Assembly (NCBI GenBank): GCA_016776605.1
Contig: JADHTB010000001.1
Span: forward strand, 62,001 to 126,000
Length of the DNA: 64,000 bases
Source of the DNA: Alphaproteobacteria bacterium
GTDB lineage: Bacteria; Pseudomonadota; Alphaproteobacteria; GCA-2731375
Direction: 5' to 3'
A model generated the notes under the pieces. That model ran no database searches. It saw nothing but the letters and a program-made list of their open reading frames with translations, and was not told where the DNA came from. The position numbers were made by a program, and so were the translations under genes. This document shows positions 28,717 through 38,177 of the stretch, one piece after another (position 1 is the stretch's first letter; every line of letters begins with the position of its first letter).

Positions 28717-29058
28717 CCGCCGCGCGCTGACGAACAGATAGTCGCCCAGGTCGGTTTGGTCGGATTGGTACATTTGCCGCACCTGGGCAAAGCGCCCGGC
28801 GGTGATATCCGCCTCCAGCCGCGCCAGCCCTTGCCGGGTTTCAACCGAGTCGCCATGCTTGGCAAAGGTGGAGATGGCGGCACGGGCCCGCTTGTCCAGG
28901 TAAAAGCCAGGATCATGTTTGCCGCTGCCACAAGCCAGATCCAGATAGGGGCCAGCCCTGGGCGCGCGCAATCCCCGGGCGAGTGTTTCGGCGATACCCG
29001 GATCAGCGCGGCGCTGACGATCATAGCCGGCGCCAATTTTATTGTAGACCGCGGTCAT
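28711..29058 (-). pseudogene. Methyltransferase with internal deletion
   Basis: The 115-residue product from 'MTAVYNKIGAGYDRQRRADP' begins like a class I SAM-dependent methyltransferase, including the SAM motif 'YLDLACGSGKH'. It then jumps directly to the C-terminal segment 'FYLDKRARAAISTFAKHGDS' and 'GDYLFVSARRL'. Full proteins of this type have roughly 110 more residues in between. The reading frame remains open, so it is probably a decayed in-frame deletion. It overlaps the hydrolase stop by 6 bases. Confidence 0.7.
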
Positions 29059-29116
29059 GCATCGGATATGCCACGATCGATCGGAAATAGATATATCCGT
29101 GGGAAAGCTATAGCGC

Positions 29117-30061
29117 CTATAGCTTCGTTGGATCTTCCGTGGGGCTGATGCCATGGATACGGTGCAAGGTGATGCCGCCTGCATCCAGCGCGTCGAATGT
29201 GCGGGCCCAGTATTCCACCTCCCACATTACCCATTCCTGCAATTCGCGTGGCAATGCATCTTTTTGAATCGTTTCGCCAAAGCGGCGGATATCATTCAAA
29301 AGCATGGCCTTGTACGACTTGGTTTCGTCCTTGGCGACGCGAACATCAAAACCCACCTTTTTCATGCCGTCGCAAATTTCTTCCAGCTCAAACAGTTGCG
29401 GGGCGGCCGGATGTAGCATATTCCATTCCCCACGTTCATCCTTGCCTTCGCTTGGAACCGTAAGAAATTCGGTAATCACCAAATGACTGCTGGGCTTTAG
29501 CAGGCCGCACAGAGACTTGAACAACTGGTCTCGGTCTTCGAATAGATGCAGCGTCTCCCGCGCGATGATGGCGTCGCGCTTGTGCGCCTTGACATCAGCG
29601 TGGTTCAAAGCCAGCTTTCGGATCACTACTTTTTTGGCAAGGCCCTCCATCGTCGAAAGCCGTGCGGCCTCTTCCACCAACGCGTCATTCTGTTCGATGC
29701 CATCGACCCAGGCACCGGTCTCCTTGGCGATGACCCGCGCCGCCGTACCCAGACGCGCACCGATATCCAGAACCGTCATCTTTTCGTTCAGACCAACCGG
29801 ACTGATCAGTGCCCGGGTCCGTTCACGGCCCGAGGGACTATCAACGCCGTCGCCATAGAGGCATTGAATGGCGGCGATCCGCTGTGGAGTCCATTCCGCG
29901 ACACCGCTGGGAGATGGGAAGTCCTGAACCGTTTCTTTTCCATTGGGCCGGTCTTCGGCCGACCTATCCGCCTGCCCAGGCGCGATCTCTTCGCCATTCC
30001 ACCAGGCCTTCAGGCGGCCGCCAATTTTTCCGGATATTGGGTTGCTTAGAGCTTGTAGCAT
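29117..30061 (-). CDS. SAM-dependent methyltransferase
   Basis: A 314-residue protein. Motif I is 'MTVLDIGARLGTAARVIAKE', followed by 'WVDGIEQNDALVEEAARLS' and 'DAIIARETLHLFEDRDQLFK', typical of Methyltransf_11/25 enzymes. The N-terminal 60 residues, with 'AWWNGEEI', are unlike common methyltransferases. It ends about 58 bases upstream of the deleted methyltransferase; the two do not look like copies of one gene. Substrate unknown. Confidence 0.82.
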   Translation of the reverse strand: MLQALSNPISGKIGGRLKAWWNGEEIAPGQADRSAEDRPNGKETVQDFPSPSGVAEWTPQRIAAIQCLYGDGVDSPSGRERTRALISPVGLNEKMTVLDIGARLGTAARVIAKETGAWVDGIEQNDALVEEAARLSTMEGLAKKVVIRKLALNHADVKAHKRDAIIARETLHLFEDRDQLFKSLCGLLKPSSHLVITEFLTVPSEGKDERGEWNMLHPAAPQLFELEEICDGMKKVGFDVRVAKDETKSYKAMLLNDIRRFGETIQKDALPRELQEWVMWEVEYWARTFDALDAGGITLHRIHGISPTEDPTKL

Positions 30062-30071
30062 GGCGTCACCA

Positions 30072-30512
30072 TCAACTCCGAGAACGGCGGGACGCCGCCA
30101 TCATGGCTGTGGCGGTGGTGCCCCGGCTCCAACCGGCGATCATGACGCCGATATTCGGATTGACAAATTGAACACCGGCGCTGCCATCGGATGATCGTTT
30201 GACCAGCGCCTGCACGCGGCCAGGCATGTTTGGCAGTTCCAGTTCTAATTCGGCGCCAACGCGCATGCCGCAATCGGGCACCAGCATGGCGCCGGATATG
30301 GATACATCGCGCATCCGCGCCTCAAAGGTCTGACTTTCGAAAAACACAGTAACCCTGGCGTCCACTTCCGCACGCGAAAAATCCCGCTGCCAATCCAAGG
30401 CGTTTTCCCTTGGCGCGGCAGTAAGATTTTTCAGGCCAAGTAATAACCGCCGTAGTGGCGCAACCATCATCTCCGTCCCAACATCGAGCGAGTCCAAATC
30501 GGTCTTGATCAA
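30072..30512 (-). CDS. PilZ-domain protein
   Basis: A 146-residue protein with a single PilZ fold from about residue 48. The c-di-GMP motif D/NxSxxG is seen as 'MRDVSISGAMLVPD', preceded by 'FSRAEVDARVTVFFES'; the RxxxR box is only partly kept. It may bind c-di-GMP. It lies 10 bases before the methyltransferase, so the two may be coexpressed. Confidence 0.8.
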   Translation of the reverse strand: MIKTDLDSLDVGTEMMVAPLRRLLLGLKNLTAAPRENALDWQRDFSRAEVDARVTVFFESQTFEARMRDVSISGAMLVPDCGMRVGAELELELPNMPGRVQALVKRSSDGSAGVQFVNPNIGVMIAGWSRGTTATAMMAASRRSRS

Positions 30513-30579
30513 GATGGTAGGGATGCTAGGGTTTTTAGCTTAGTAAATGGTTAAAAAATGGGTTCAATAGTGCGTAAAT

Positions 30580-31392
30580 CTAACAGCCCTTGAAATTCGC
30601 CTTGCGCCGTTCCAGAAGGGCGCGCACGCCTTCCGCGTAATCTTCGCTATCGATCAGCATTCCTTGAACGTAGACACTATGTTCCCATTCGGCCGCCAGG
30701 GTTGATTCCAGGCCCCGGCGGATACCCTCTTTCATCGCCCGCAATGCCAGTGGCGGACCGTCGGCCAGGCGCCCGGCCAGCTTTGTTGCCGTTGCATCCA
30801 ATTCTTCCGGCGCGACCGTCTCGTTGACCAGGCCCATGGCCGCGGCCTCCTCGCCATTGACCCGCCGGCCCAGCAGCAAAATTTCATTGGCGCGGGTCAG
30901 ACCCACCAAACGTGGCAACAGGTACATTCCGCCCAGGGGCGAGATCAGGCCAAGATGGATCCAGGATTGATGGAACAAGGCTTTGGACGAGGCAATACGA
31001 AAATCGCAGGCCAAGGCAATCTCAAATCCCGCGCCAGCAGCTGGGCCATTGACCACCGCCACGGTGGGCTTGGAAAATAGTTTTAGGTTTCGCACCCCTT
31101 TGCCAAAAAAGGCATACACAGTGTCTTTTATTTCGAAGGGCCGGTAATCAATCAATTTTTCCAGAAAGCCCGCATCGCCACCGGCCGAAAAGCCGCGCCC
31201 GGCCCCGGTAATCAAAAGCACACGGACCCCAATATCCGCCTCTAACAATTCAAGGGCGGCAATGATTTCGCCCATCATTTCCGGGGTCAGGGCATTCAAG
31301 ACATCGGGCCGGTTCAAGACCAGGCGCCCAATGCCATCGCTGACCGAAACCTGGATAAATTCATAGGTCGGATAAGGAACTGAATCAGGCAT
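30580..31392 (-). CDS. Enoyl-CoA hydratase/isomerase family protein
   Basis: A 270-residue crotonase-fold enzyme. The ORF opens at 31491; the family start is 'MPDSVPYPTYEFIQ' (31392). The oxyanion-hole blocks are 'LLITGAGRGFSAGGDAGFLE' and 'VAVVNGPAAGAGFEIALACD'. The active-site acid region is 'HLGLISPLGGMYLLPRLV'. The first catalytic Glu position of true hydratases is not clear, so it may be an isomerase or act on a special acyl-CoA. Confidence 0.88.
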   Translation of the reverse strand: MPDSVPYPTYEFIQVSVSDGIGRLVLNRPDVLNALTPEMMGEIIAALELLEADIGVRVLLITGAGRGFSAGGDAGFLEKLIDYRPFEIKDTVYAFFGKGVRNLKLFSKPTVAVVNGPAAGAGFEIALACDFRIASSKALFHQSWIHLGLISPLGGMYLLPRLVGLTRANEILLLGRRVNGEEAAAMGLVNETVAPEELDATATKLAGRLADGPPLALRAMKEGIRRGLESTLAAEWEHSVYVQGMLIDSEDYAEGVRALLERRKANFKGC

Positions 31393-31556
31393 TTTTTTGC
31401 ACTCCACCGTGCTGCGAAACACGCCGTTCGCCAAAACCCGGCCACGGCGCCCAAACCATACGAGATCGTCGACTCGTCGAGTCCGAACCATAGTCGCAGT
31501 GAAGCAGGTTTAACGGAAGCCGGAAAATATTGTCTGGTTTTCCGGTTATATGAAGG

Positions 31557-33098
31557 TTAGAGCAGTTCCGGGATATTCTGGTCCGAGGTAAGCTCTGAAA
31601 ATGATTTGGGGTTTTTACCGATGAAGCGGTCGGGCGGGAAGCTGACCGTGGCGGTCGTACCAACGCCAACTTTACTGCGCAGGCACAGACTGCCAGCATG
31701 ACTTTCCACCAACCGTTTTGTGATGGCCAGGCCAAGGCCGGTGCCTTCCTCGGAACTGGTCTGAGCTCCCGCCAGGCGGATAAAAGGTTCTTGCACCCGC
31801 ACAATGTCATCGGCGGCCATGCCTTCGCCGCAATCGCCGACCCGGAAGCACATCGCGCCGCCATCACTGGTTTCCGCCGCCACGGTGACGACGGTGTTCC
31901 GGCGGGTAAACTTCACCGCGTTCGACAGCAAGTTTAACAGGATCTGCCGAAATTGCCGCTCGTCCGCATTGAGCCACAGCTCCATTTCGGGTAACCGCAA
32001 TTCGATCGTGACACCCTTTTCATCCGCCCGGCCGCACAGCAGACGGACACATTCCTCCGTCGCCGTGCCGGCATTGAAGACTTGTTCATCACGCTCGAAT
32101 TCGCCGGCCTCGATGCGCGAGAGATCGAGAATATCGGATATCAGGGCCAGCAAATGTTTGCCGCTTCGATGAATATCGCCAGCATATTCACCGTAACGCT
32201 TGTCACCCATGGGGCCAAAAATTTCCCCCTGCATAATTTCGGAGAAGCCGATAATGGCGTTCAATGGGGTGCGCAACTCATGGCTGAAATGGGCCAGAAA
32301 CTCGGTTTTGGCCCGATTGGCATGTTCGGCATCGTCCTTTGCCGCCAGCAGCGCCGCCTCGGCCTCCTTACGTTTTGAAATGTTAACGATTGAAACCTGA
32401 GCCGCAGTGCGACCGTACCATTGCACCGACTGCACCAACATTGCGACCCAAACCCCATGTCCGTCCCGGTGCCGAAGCTGCAGATCGTACTTCGCGGGTT
32501 GCGGTTCGCCGCGCAGGCGCTGGTCGCGGCGCTCGACCACCAATGCTTGGTATTCCGGCATGACCAAATCGAAGGTCGGGCGGTGGAGGATTTCTTCGGG
32601 CTGATAACCCAGCATTTCAGCAAAGGCGCCATTAGCGAAGCCAACACATTGGTCCTGGATAATGCCGATGCCCTGAAGCGAGCCCTCGGTCAAGGCGCGG
32701 TATCGTGCCTCGCTCTCCTTCAATTCGGCGGTACGCTGTAACACGCGCTGTTCCAGTTCGGCCTGGGCCATATCGAGAGCAGCCCGCGCCCGCATCCGAT
32801 GCGCCACCAGGATCGCGGTCGTCCAGATGGCAAAAATCGCCAGCCCGCGGTTGGCGAGGACCACCCACCATATCCCCCCCACCGGCGAGAAAAAATAACC
32901 CGCGACCGTCAGAATGGTGCCGACGCAGGCAAGAATTATGATGGGCCGCGCTCCAACGGCCCACAAACCAACAAGTACAAGTGCGACGTAGGGAACGCCG
33001 CCCGCGATCCCCAGTGGCAACAATAGATCAAAGGCAAATATCGCAGCCGCGACGACAGCGCTTAGCAGAAAAAACCGATGGCAGGGTTTCTCAAGCAC
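31557..33098 (-). CDS. Membrane sensor histidine kinase with PAS domain
   Basis: A 513-residue kinase. Residues 1-105 hold about four helices with no large periplasmic loop, then a coiled linker. A PAS domain spans about 130-245 ('EARYRALTEGSLQGIGIIQD'). The dimerisation helix has the phospho-His in 'FLAHFSHELRTPLNAIIGFS', and the ATPase domain shows 'QILLNLLSNAVKFT' and 'GTGLGLAITKRLVESHAG'. No response regulator is adjacent, so the partner is unknown. Confidence 0.93.
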   Translation of the reverse strand: MLEKPCHRFFLLSAVVAAAIFAFDLLLPLGIAGGVPYVALVLVGLWAVGARPIIILACVGTILTVAGYFFSPVGGIWWVVLANRGLAIFAIWTTAILVAHRMRARAALDMAQAELEQRVLQRTAELKESEARYRALTEGSLQGIGIIQDQCVGFANGAFAEMLGYQPEEILHRPTFDLVMPEYQALVVERRDQRLRGEPQPAKYDLQLRHRDGHGVWVAMLVQSVQWYGRTAAQVSIVNISKRKEAEAALLAAKDDAEHANRAKTEFLAHFSHELRTPLNAIIGFSEIMQGEIFGPMGDKRYGEYAGDIHRSGKHLLALISDILDLSRIEAGEFERDEQVFNAGTATEECVRLLCGRADEKGVTIELRLPEMELWLNADERQFRQILLNLLSNAVKFTRRNTVVTVAAETSDGGAMCFRVGDCGEGMAADDIVRVQEPFIRLAGAQTSSEEGTGLGLAITKRLVESHAGSLCLRSKVGVGTTATVSFPPDRFIGKNPKSFSELTSDQNIPELL

Positions 33099-33592
33099 CC
33101 GCGCGCACCACCAAGTGGCCGGACGAGACTTGGCATCTCGTTACGGCGTATTCGTTTAGGTGGTCCATGCCTCAGGTCTCACATTCTCTCCGGTTGGATC
33201 ATTTCGATACCATGGCCATAAATTCACCTTCAATCCGAGCATCCAGTTTGGAATTTTCCGGGCCGATGGTCGTGCCCTCGATAAAGCGACGGGAAGACAT
33301 GATGATATGAGAAGATTTTAATTACGTTAATAACGCGAGCCAGTTATGACGCAACCCGATTATTACAAATATCAATTTTTCATGGATATCGACTTGCCAT
33401 GGTGGCAGGCCGTCGGTAGGTTGCGCGCCATGAGCAATTGCAGCCATAATATCGCTTCCCGACGCCGCGCCTTCAACTAGGCGGTCGGCGGCTCTTTCCT
33501 TTACTCTGAATTTCAACCAGTCGCGACTGTCGCCGAGAGGCGGGGGCGCGTAAATTCATGTCCTTGTCCTCGACGATAAAATCCAAGGGGAC
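33099..33592. other. Intergenic region between sensor kinase and argD-like gene
   Basis: 494 bases with no recognised gene. A 44-codon plus-strand ORF (33346-33480) and a 33-codon minus-strand ORF near 33200-33298 are both open but match nothing I know, and neither has a clear ribosome-binding site. No repeat copy here. Confidence 0.4.
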
Positions 33593-34807
33593 ATGACCAT
33601 GACGACAAACACAGCGCAAAATAAGCCTATAGGCCAGGACGGCTACGCCGCTCTGATGGAAATCACCAACCGGCCGGGCATAATCTTTAACCGTGGCGAA
33701 GGCGCGTGGCTGTGGGACAGCGAGGGCAAGCGCTATCTGGATTTTATCCAGGGCTGGGCGGTCAACTGCCTCGGCCATTGTCCAACCGTGATTTCCGACG
33801 CCTTGGCGGCGCAATCCCGGCAGTTAATAAATTGCAGCCCGGCCTATTACAACGATCCGATGATCCGTTATGCCCAGGCCCTGGCGGGAGCCAGCGGCCT
33901 GGAACGCTGCTTCCTGGCCAACAGCGGCGCCGAGGCGAACGAAGGCGCGATCAAGCTGGCGCGGAAATGGGGCGCGCTGCATCGCGGTGGCGCCTACGAG
34001 ATCATCACCACCGCGCATGGCTTCCACGGCCGGACGCTGGCCACGATGTCAGCCTCGGGCAAAACCGGTTGGGATCGGTTGTTCGAACCTAAGGTACCGG
34101 GTTTCCCGAAAGTACCGCTGAACGATCTGGATGCAGTGGCGGCGGCGATCAACGGCAAAACCGCCGCCGTCATGTTGGAGCCGATCCAGGGAGAGGCCGG
34201 TGTCTGGCCGGCCACGGATAGCTATCTGAAAGGCTTACGGGAATTGACCGAGCGTCACGGTATTCTGCTGATCCTGGACGAAATTCAGACCGGCATGGCG
34301 CGGACAGGCAAGATGTTCTGCTTTGAACATACGGGCATCCGGCCCGATATCATGACCCTGGGCAAGGGCATTGGCGCGGGTACGCCGCTGGCGGCATTGA
34401 TGGCGCGCGAAGATGTCTGCTGCTTCGAACCAGGCGACCAGGGCGGCACCTATAACGGCAACGCCCTGATGGCGGCGGTCGGCCTCGCGGTGTTCCAGGC
34501 ATTATCGGCGCCGGGCTTCCTGGATCAGGTCAATGCGGCCTCCCGCCATCTTATCCAAGGGCTGGAAGCACTTTCGGCAAAACACGGCCTGGGCGGCGTG
34601 CGGGGCAAGGGCCTGCTGCTGGCCCTGGATATGGGCCAACAGCAAAATCCACCGGCCAACGCCATCGCCACTGCCGAACGGGCGCTGCAAAATGGCCTGC
34701 TCTTAAATGCCCCCGGCCCCACCTGTCTGCGCTTTATCCCGGCCCTCAACGTCAGCGTGGCGGAGATCGACGCGATGCTGGCGATATTGGACGCTAGCCT
34801 GCGATAG
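33593..34807 (+). CDS. argD: Acetylornithine aminotransferase (class III, ArgD-like)
   Basis: A 404-residue PLP enzyme for arginine synthesis, or a related ornithine/succinylornithine transaminase. It shows '[20 protein letters not shown]', '[20 protein letters not shown]', '[19 protein letters not shown]', '[17 protein letters not shown]' and the PLP lysine in '[17 protein letters not shown]'. No argF or other arg genes lie beside it. Confidence 0.9.
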   Translation: MTMTTNTAQNKPIGQDGYAALMEITNRPGIIFNRGEGAWLWDSEGKRYLDFIQGWAVNCLGHCPTVISDALAAQSRQLINCSPAYYNDPMIRYAQALAGASGLERCFLANSGAEANEGAIKLARKWGALHRGGAYEIITTAHGFHGRTLATMSASGKTGWDRLFEPKVPGFPKVPLNDLDAVAAAINGKTAAVMLEPIQGEAGVWPATDSYLKGLRELTERHGILLILDEIQTGMARTGKMFCFEHTGIRPDIMTLGKGIGAGTPLAALMAREDVCCFEPGDQGGTYNGNALMAAVGLAVFQALSAPGFLDQVNAASRHLIQGLEALSAKHGLGGVRGKGLLLALDMGQQQNPPANAIATAERALQNGLLLNAPGPTCLRFIPALNVSVAEIDAMLAILDASLR

Positions 34808-34989
34808 TTGCAGCAACCGGGTTGGCAAACACTCGCAAATCATCTTAGTCTATCGGCTCGTCGGTCGGACTGGCCGGTTCGGTTTCTCTATTCTTGAGAA
34901 TCCGGGCATGTTTCGAAGCAATATGCTCTGGCGCCGGCGACAAGTTGAAATCTGCTCAACGACGATGCAGGTTCGAGAGGTAAGGGCGC

Positions 34990-35286
34990 ATGGCGGAACA
35001 TCAACATCACGCGACTTTGGGCGTGATCAGCCTGGGACTGGCCATCGGCGTGACCTGGGGGCTGTTTGTCTTCCTGCTTGGTATCATGGCGACATTCTTC
35101 GGCTGGGGGGCGCCGCTGGCACTGATACTTTCGTCAGTCTATGTCGGTTTCACGCCAACCGTGGCCGGCACCGTTGCCGGTGCGGTTTGGGGCTTCGCCG
35201 AGGGCTTTATCGCCGGCTGCATGATTGCCTGGCTGTATAACCTTTTCCTGGGGATGCGGCGTGCAGCTCCAAAGCCCGACGCATGA
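34990..35286 (+). CDS. Small membrane protein, holin-like
   Basis: A 98-residue protein with two or three predicted helices: 'VTWGLFVFLLGIMATFF', 'LALILSSVYVGFTPTVAGTV' and 'FAEGFIAGCMIAWLYNLFL'. The pattern W-G-L...SSVYxGxxPTxxGxxxGAxWGFxxGFIxGxxIAWLYN fits a family often annotated 'bacteriophage holin', although no phage genes are near. It is probably an ordinary chromosomal membrane protein. Function unknown. Confidence 0.75.
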   Translation: MAEHQHHATLGVISLGLAIGVTWGLFVFLLGIMATFFGWGAPLALILSSVYVGFTPTVAGTVAGAVWGFAEGFIAGCMIAWLYNLFLGMRRAAPKPDA

Positions 35287-35463
35287 CCCGGATCTGGCGC
35301 CCACTACCAGCCAACAGGGGCCGGCTTCATGCGATTGCAAGGCTTTTGGCGCCTCAGCATTTGGCATTTTCGGGCATATAAAACACCGCTTCGTCAGCCT
35401 GCATCAAGGCCGCAGGGCCGCAGCCATGCACAAAAAGCGCGAGTCTTAGCTTTGATAAGGAAA

Positions 35464-35540
35464 TGGTGGGCCCGGCTGGACTCGAACCAGCGACCAGACC
35501 GTTATGAGCGGCCGGCTCTAACCAACTGAGCTACGGGCCC
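35464..35540 (-). tRNA. tRNA-Ile2 (anticodon CAT), CCA encoded
   Basis: A 77-nt cloverleaf on the minus strand from GGGCCCG to CGGGCCCACCA. The anticodon loop is CT-CAT-AA in a GGCCG/CGGTC stem. The part 'CTCATAACGGTCTGGTCGCT' and 'GGTTCGAGTCC' resembles E. coli tRNA-Ile(k2CAU) more than elongator tRNA-Met, so the wobble C should be changed to lysidine by TilS. Met remains possible. Confidence 0.9.
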
Positions 35541-35620
35541 TGAACGCCTTTTCTAGTGGCGCGTCCCTGACATTTCAATCTCTCAATGCCGGGCCGCGCC
35601 GCTTTTTTCAAAATGCGCTA

Positions 35621-35719
35621 GAGCATTTTCATTCTGAAAATGTTCAGATCTTTAGAATTAGAGCAATTTTTCCAATCACTTAGAATCGCTTCGCGATTCT
35701 CATTAATTCGGAATTGCTC
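35621..35719 (+). mobile_element. 99-bp palindromic element, copy 4 (A-B orientation)
   Basis: Flanked by C-TA on the left and TA-G on the right. Module A is 'gagcattttcattctgaaaa...' followed by the spacer and module B with 'gaatcgcttcgcgattc'. Its right boundary and the adjoining TA make the rpoD TAG stop codon. Confidence 0.9.
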
Positions 35720-37860
35720 TAGGTATCCAGGAAGCTGCGCAGTTTGCGCGAGCGGGAGGGGTGTTTCAATTTGCGCAGGGCCTTGGCTTCGATCTGGCGT
35801 ATGCGTTCCCGGGTGACCGAGAATTGCTGGCCCACCTCTTCCAAGGTGTGATCGGTGTTCATGCCGATGCCAAAGCGCATGCGCAGCACCCGTTCCTCGC
35901 GCGGCGTCAACGAGGCCAGAACCCGGGTGGTGGTTTCGCGCAGGTTGGAATGGATCGCCGCATCCACGGGCAGGATCGCGTTCTTGTCCTCGATGAAATC
36001 GCCCAGGTGGGAATCTTCCTCGTCGCCAATGGGGGTTTCCAGGGAAATCGGCTCCTTGGCGATCTTCATCACCTTGCGGACCTTTTCCAACGGCATGCCC
36101 AGTTTTTCCGCCATTTCCTCCGGCGTCGGCTCACGGCCGATTTCGTGCAGCATCTGGCGCGAGGTGCGCACCAGCTTGTTGATGGTTTCGATCATGTGCA
36201 CCGGAATACGGATGGTGCGGGCCTGATCGGCGATGGAGCGGGTAATCGCCTGGCGGATCCACCAGGTGGCGTAGGTGGAGAATTTATAGCCCCGGCGGTA
36301 TTCAAACTTGTCCACCGCCTTCATCAGGCCGATGTTGCCTTCCTGGATCAGATCCAGGAATTGCAGGCCCCGGTTGGTGTATTTCTTGGCGATGGAGATC
36401 ACCAGACGCAGGTTGGCCTCGACCATTTCCTTTTTGGCCTGGCGCGCCTCGCGCTCACCTTTTTGTACGGTGGCGACTATGCGCTTGTATTCCAGGATCG
36501 GCAGGCCGGTCTCGGAGGCGACGGTGGAGATGCCGGTGCGGATATCCCTGATCTCGTCCCGGTCCTTGGTCGCGAAATCTCCCCAGCCCTTGCCCTTCAG
36601 GCGGCGCACGCGGGAAATCCAGCGTGGATCCGTTTCATGGCCGGAATAATGCTTCAGGAATTCCAGCCGTGGGACCCGGCGGGATTCCGCCAGACGCAAC
36701 AGCCGGCCTTCCAGGCCCAGCAGACGGCGGTTGATACCATAAAGCTGGTCGACCAGCGCCTCGATCCGGTTGTTATTCAGGTGCACGCCGGTGACCAACA
36801 AGATCAATTCGTCGTGCAGCTTAAAATAACGCTTTTCCTGCTGATCGGTCAGTTCCTGATGCTTCAGGGCAGCTTCGACCCGTAGATCCTGTACCTTTTT
36901 GAAGCGCTTGTAGACCTTGGCGATTTTTTCGAAAGTCTCGATCACCACGGGCTTCAGCGACTCTTCCATCGCGGAAAGAGACACCGTGACTTCATCCTCT
37001 TCCTCGTCGTCGCCATCGGCGTCGTCGGATGTCTCGCCATTTTCGCCCTTGGCTTCATGGTCGTCGTTGGCAGCCGGGACGGCGCCTTTTCCATTGGTTG
37101 CGCCGGGGCTGGTCGCGTCGGGGGCCGCGCTGCCATTCGCCCCCGGCGCCGTGGCACCATTCGCGCCAGTGGCATGATTGGCCATGCCCGCGTTCTTTTT
37201 GCCATCGGGGCCGGCGCCATAGGTTGCGTCTAAATCAATGATATCGCGCAGCAGGACATTGCCGGCCATCAACATATCGTGCCATTCAATCACCGCGCGG
37301 ATGGTCAGCGGGCTTTCACAAATACCGGCGATCATCGCTTCGCGGCCAGCTTCAATCCGTTTCGCGATGGCGATCTCGCCCTCGCGGGAAAGCAATTCGA
37401 CGCTGCCCATTTCACGCAGATACATGCGCACGGGATCGTCGGTACGCTCTAAAGTTTCGGTGACTTTTTCGGACGTTTTTGCGACTGCCGTGCCTTTGCT
37501 GGGTTCGGCTGCGTCGGAGTCGATGGCCGCGACCTCGACGACCTCGTCCTGATCATCATCGTCATCGGCATCGGTGGCCGCGCCATTAACCGATGCGCCA
37601 TCAGTGGTTTGCTCTTCGGCGTCATCCGCCTCGATCAAGTTCACGCCCATTTCCGACAACAAGGTCATGAAGTCCTCGATCTGTTCGGACGAGACCTGTT
37701 CCTGTGGCAATGTTGCATTCAGTTCATCATAGGTGATGTAGCCGCGCTCTTTACCCTGCGCGATCAATTTTTTCAGGTTCGCCTCGGCCTGAGAATCAAT
37801 CAGCGGACGATCGCCGCCTTCTTCCCGCTCTGTCTTTTCGACTACCTGTGCTTTCGCCAT
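35719..37860 (-). CDS. rpoD: RNA polymerase primary sigma factor RpoD
   Basis: A 713-residue sigma-70 from '[11 protein letters not shown]' (37860); the ORF's extra 28 residues are not family-like. Region 1.1 is followed by '[20 protein letters not shown]' (1.2), the non-conserved region, '[20 protein letters not shown]' (2), '[20 protein letters not shown]' (2.4) and region 4.2 near '[20 protein letters not shown]'. The non-conserved region carries an unusual Gly/Ala/Asn-rich insert ending in a stretch of acidic residues. The TAG stop is formed at the edge of repeat copy 4. Confidence 0.96.
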   Translation of the reverse strand: MAKAQVVEKTEREEGGDRPLIDSQAEANLKKLIAQGKERGYITYDELNATLPQEQVSSEQIEDFMTLLSEMGVNLIEADDAEEQTTDGASVNGAATDADDDDDQDEVVEVAAIDSDAAEPSKGTAVAKTSEKVTETLERTDDPVRMYLREMGSVELLSREGEIAIAKRIEAGREAMIAGICESPLTIRAVIEWHDMLMAGNVLLRDIIDLDATYGAGPDGKKNAGMANHATGANGATAPGANGSAAPDATSPGATNGKGAVPAANDDHEAKGENGETSDDADGDDEEEDEVTVSLSAMEESLKPVVIETFEKIAKVYKRFKKVQDLRVEAALKHQELTDQQEKRYFKLHDELILLVTGVHLNNNRIEALVDQLYGINRRLLGLEGRLLRLAESRRVPRLEFLKHYSGHETDPRWISRVRRLKGKGWGDFATKDRDEIRDIRTGISTVASETGLPILEYKRIVATVQKGEREARQAKKEMVEANLRLVISIAKKYTNRGLQFLDLIQEGNIGLMKAVDKFEYRRGYKFSTYATWWIRQAITRSIADQARTIRIPVHMIETINKLVRTSRQMLHEIGREPTPEEMAEKLGMPLEKVRKVMKIAKEPISLETPIGDEEDSHLGDFIEDKNAILPVDAAIHSNLRETTTRVLASLTPREERVLRMRFGIGMNTDHTLEEVGQQFSVTRERIRQIEAKALRKLKHPSRSRKLRSFLDT

Positions 37861-38177
37861 GAATGTCCGCCTATGTCTGTAATCGGCGCGGAACGCCGGT
37901 ACAATCCCGCCACAAATTTCATCGCCCCAAAATCCGCGCCGCAATAAACGCCGCCGCTCAACAGCGGCCGTTTCTCGGGCGCAGCCCGGTCTGATCGAAA
38001 TCAGCCGTAATCCCGCGTCCTATTATAACCGCTACATAGCCCATGGGGCATTACAATTGCCAGATTTTAATTGCCACATCGTTAAATATCGCAAATTGGG
38101 TAATGCAATTGAAATACCGCCGCCTAGGCACCATGGCCGCACAACGACCACAACGCGACCGTAATGCGGCAAATCAG
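37861..38177. other. dnaG-rpoD intergenic region
   Basis: 317 bases between dnaG (upstream, minus strand) and rpoD. It has short AT-rich stretches around 38050-38130 that could hold an rpoD promoter. No gene, hairpin terminator or repeat copy recognised. Confidence 0.4.

Noticed and set aside
33346-33480. 44-codon ORF with an ATG between the sensor kinase and argD-like gene
   Set aside because: No motif I recognise and no clear ribosome-binding site; may be chance.
34990-35286. Prophage holin
   Set aside because: No phage genes surround it; the holin label rests on a loose family resemblance.
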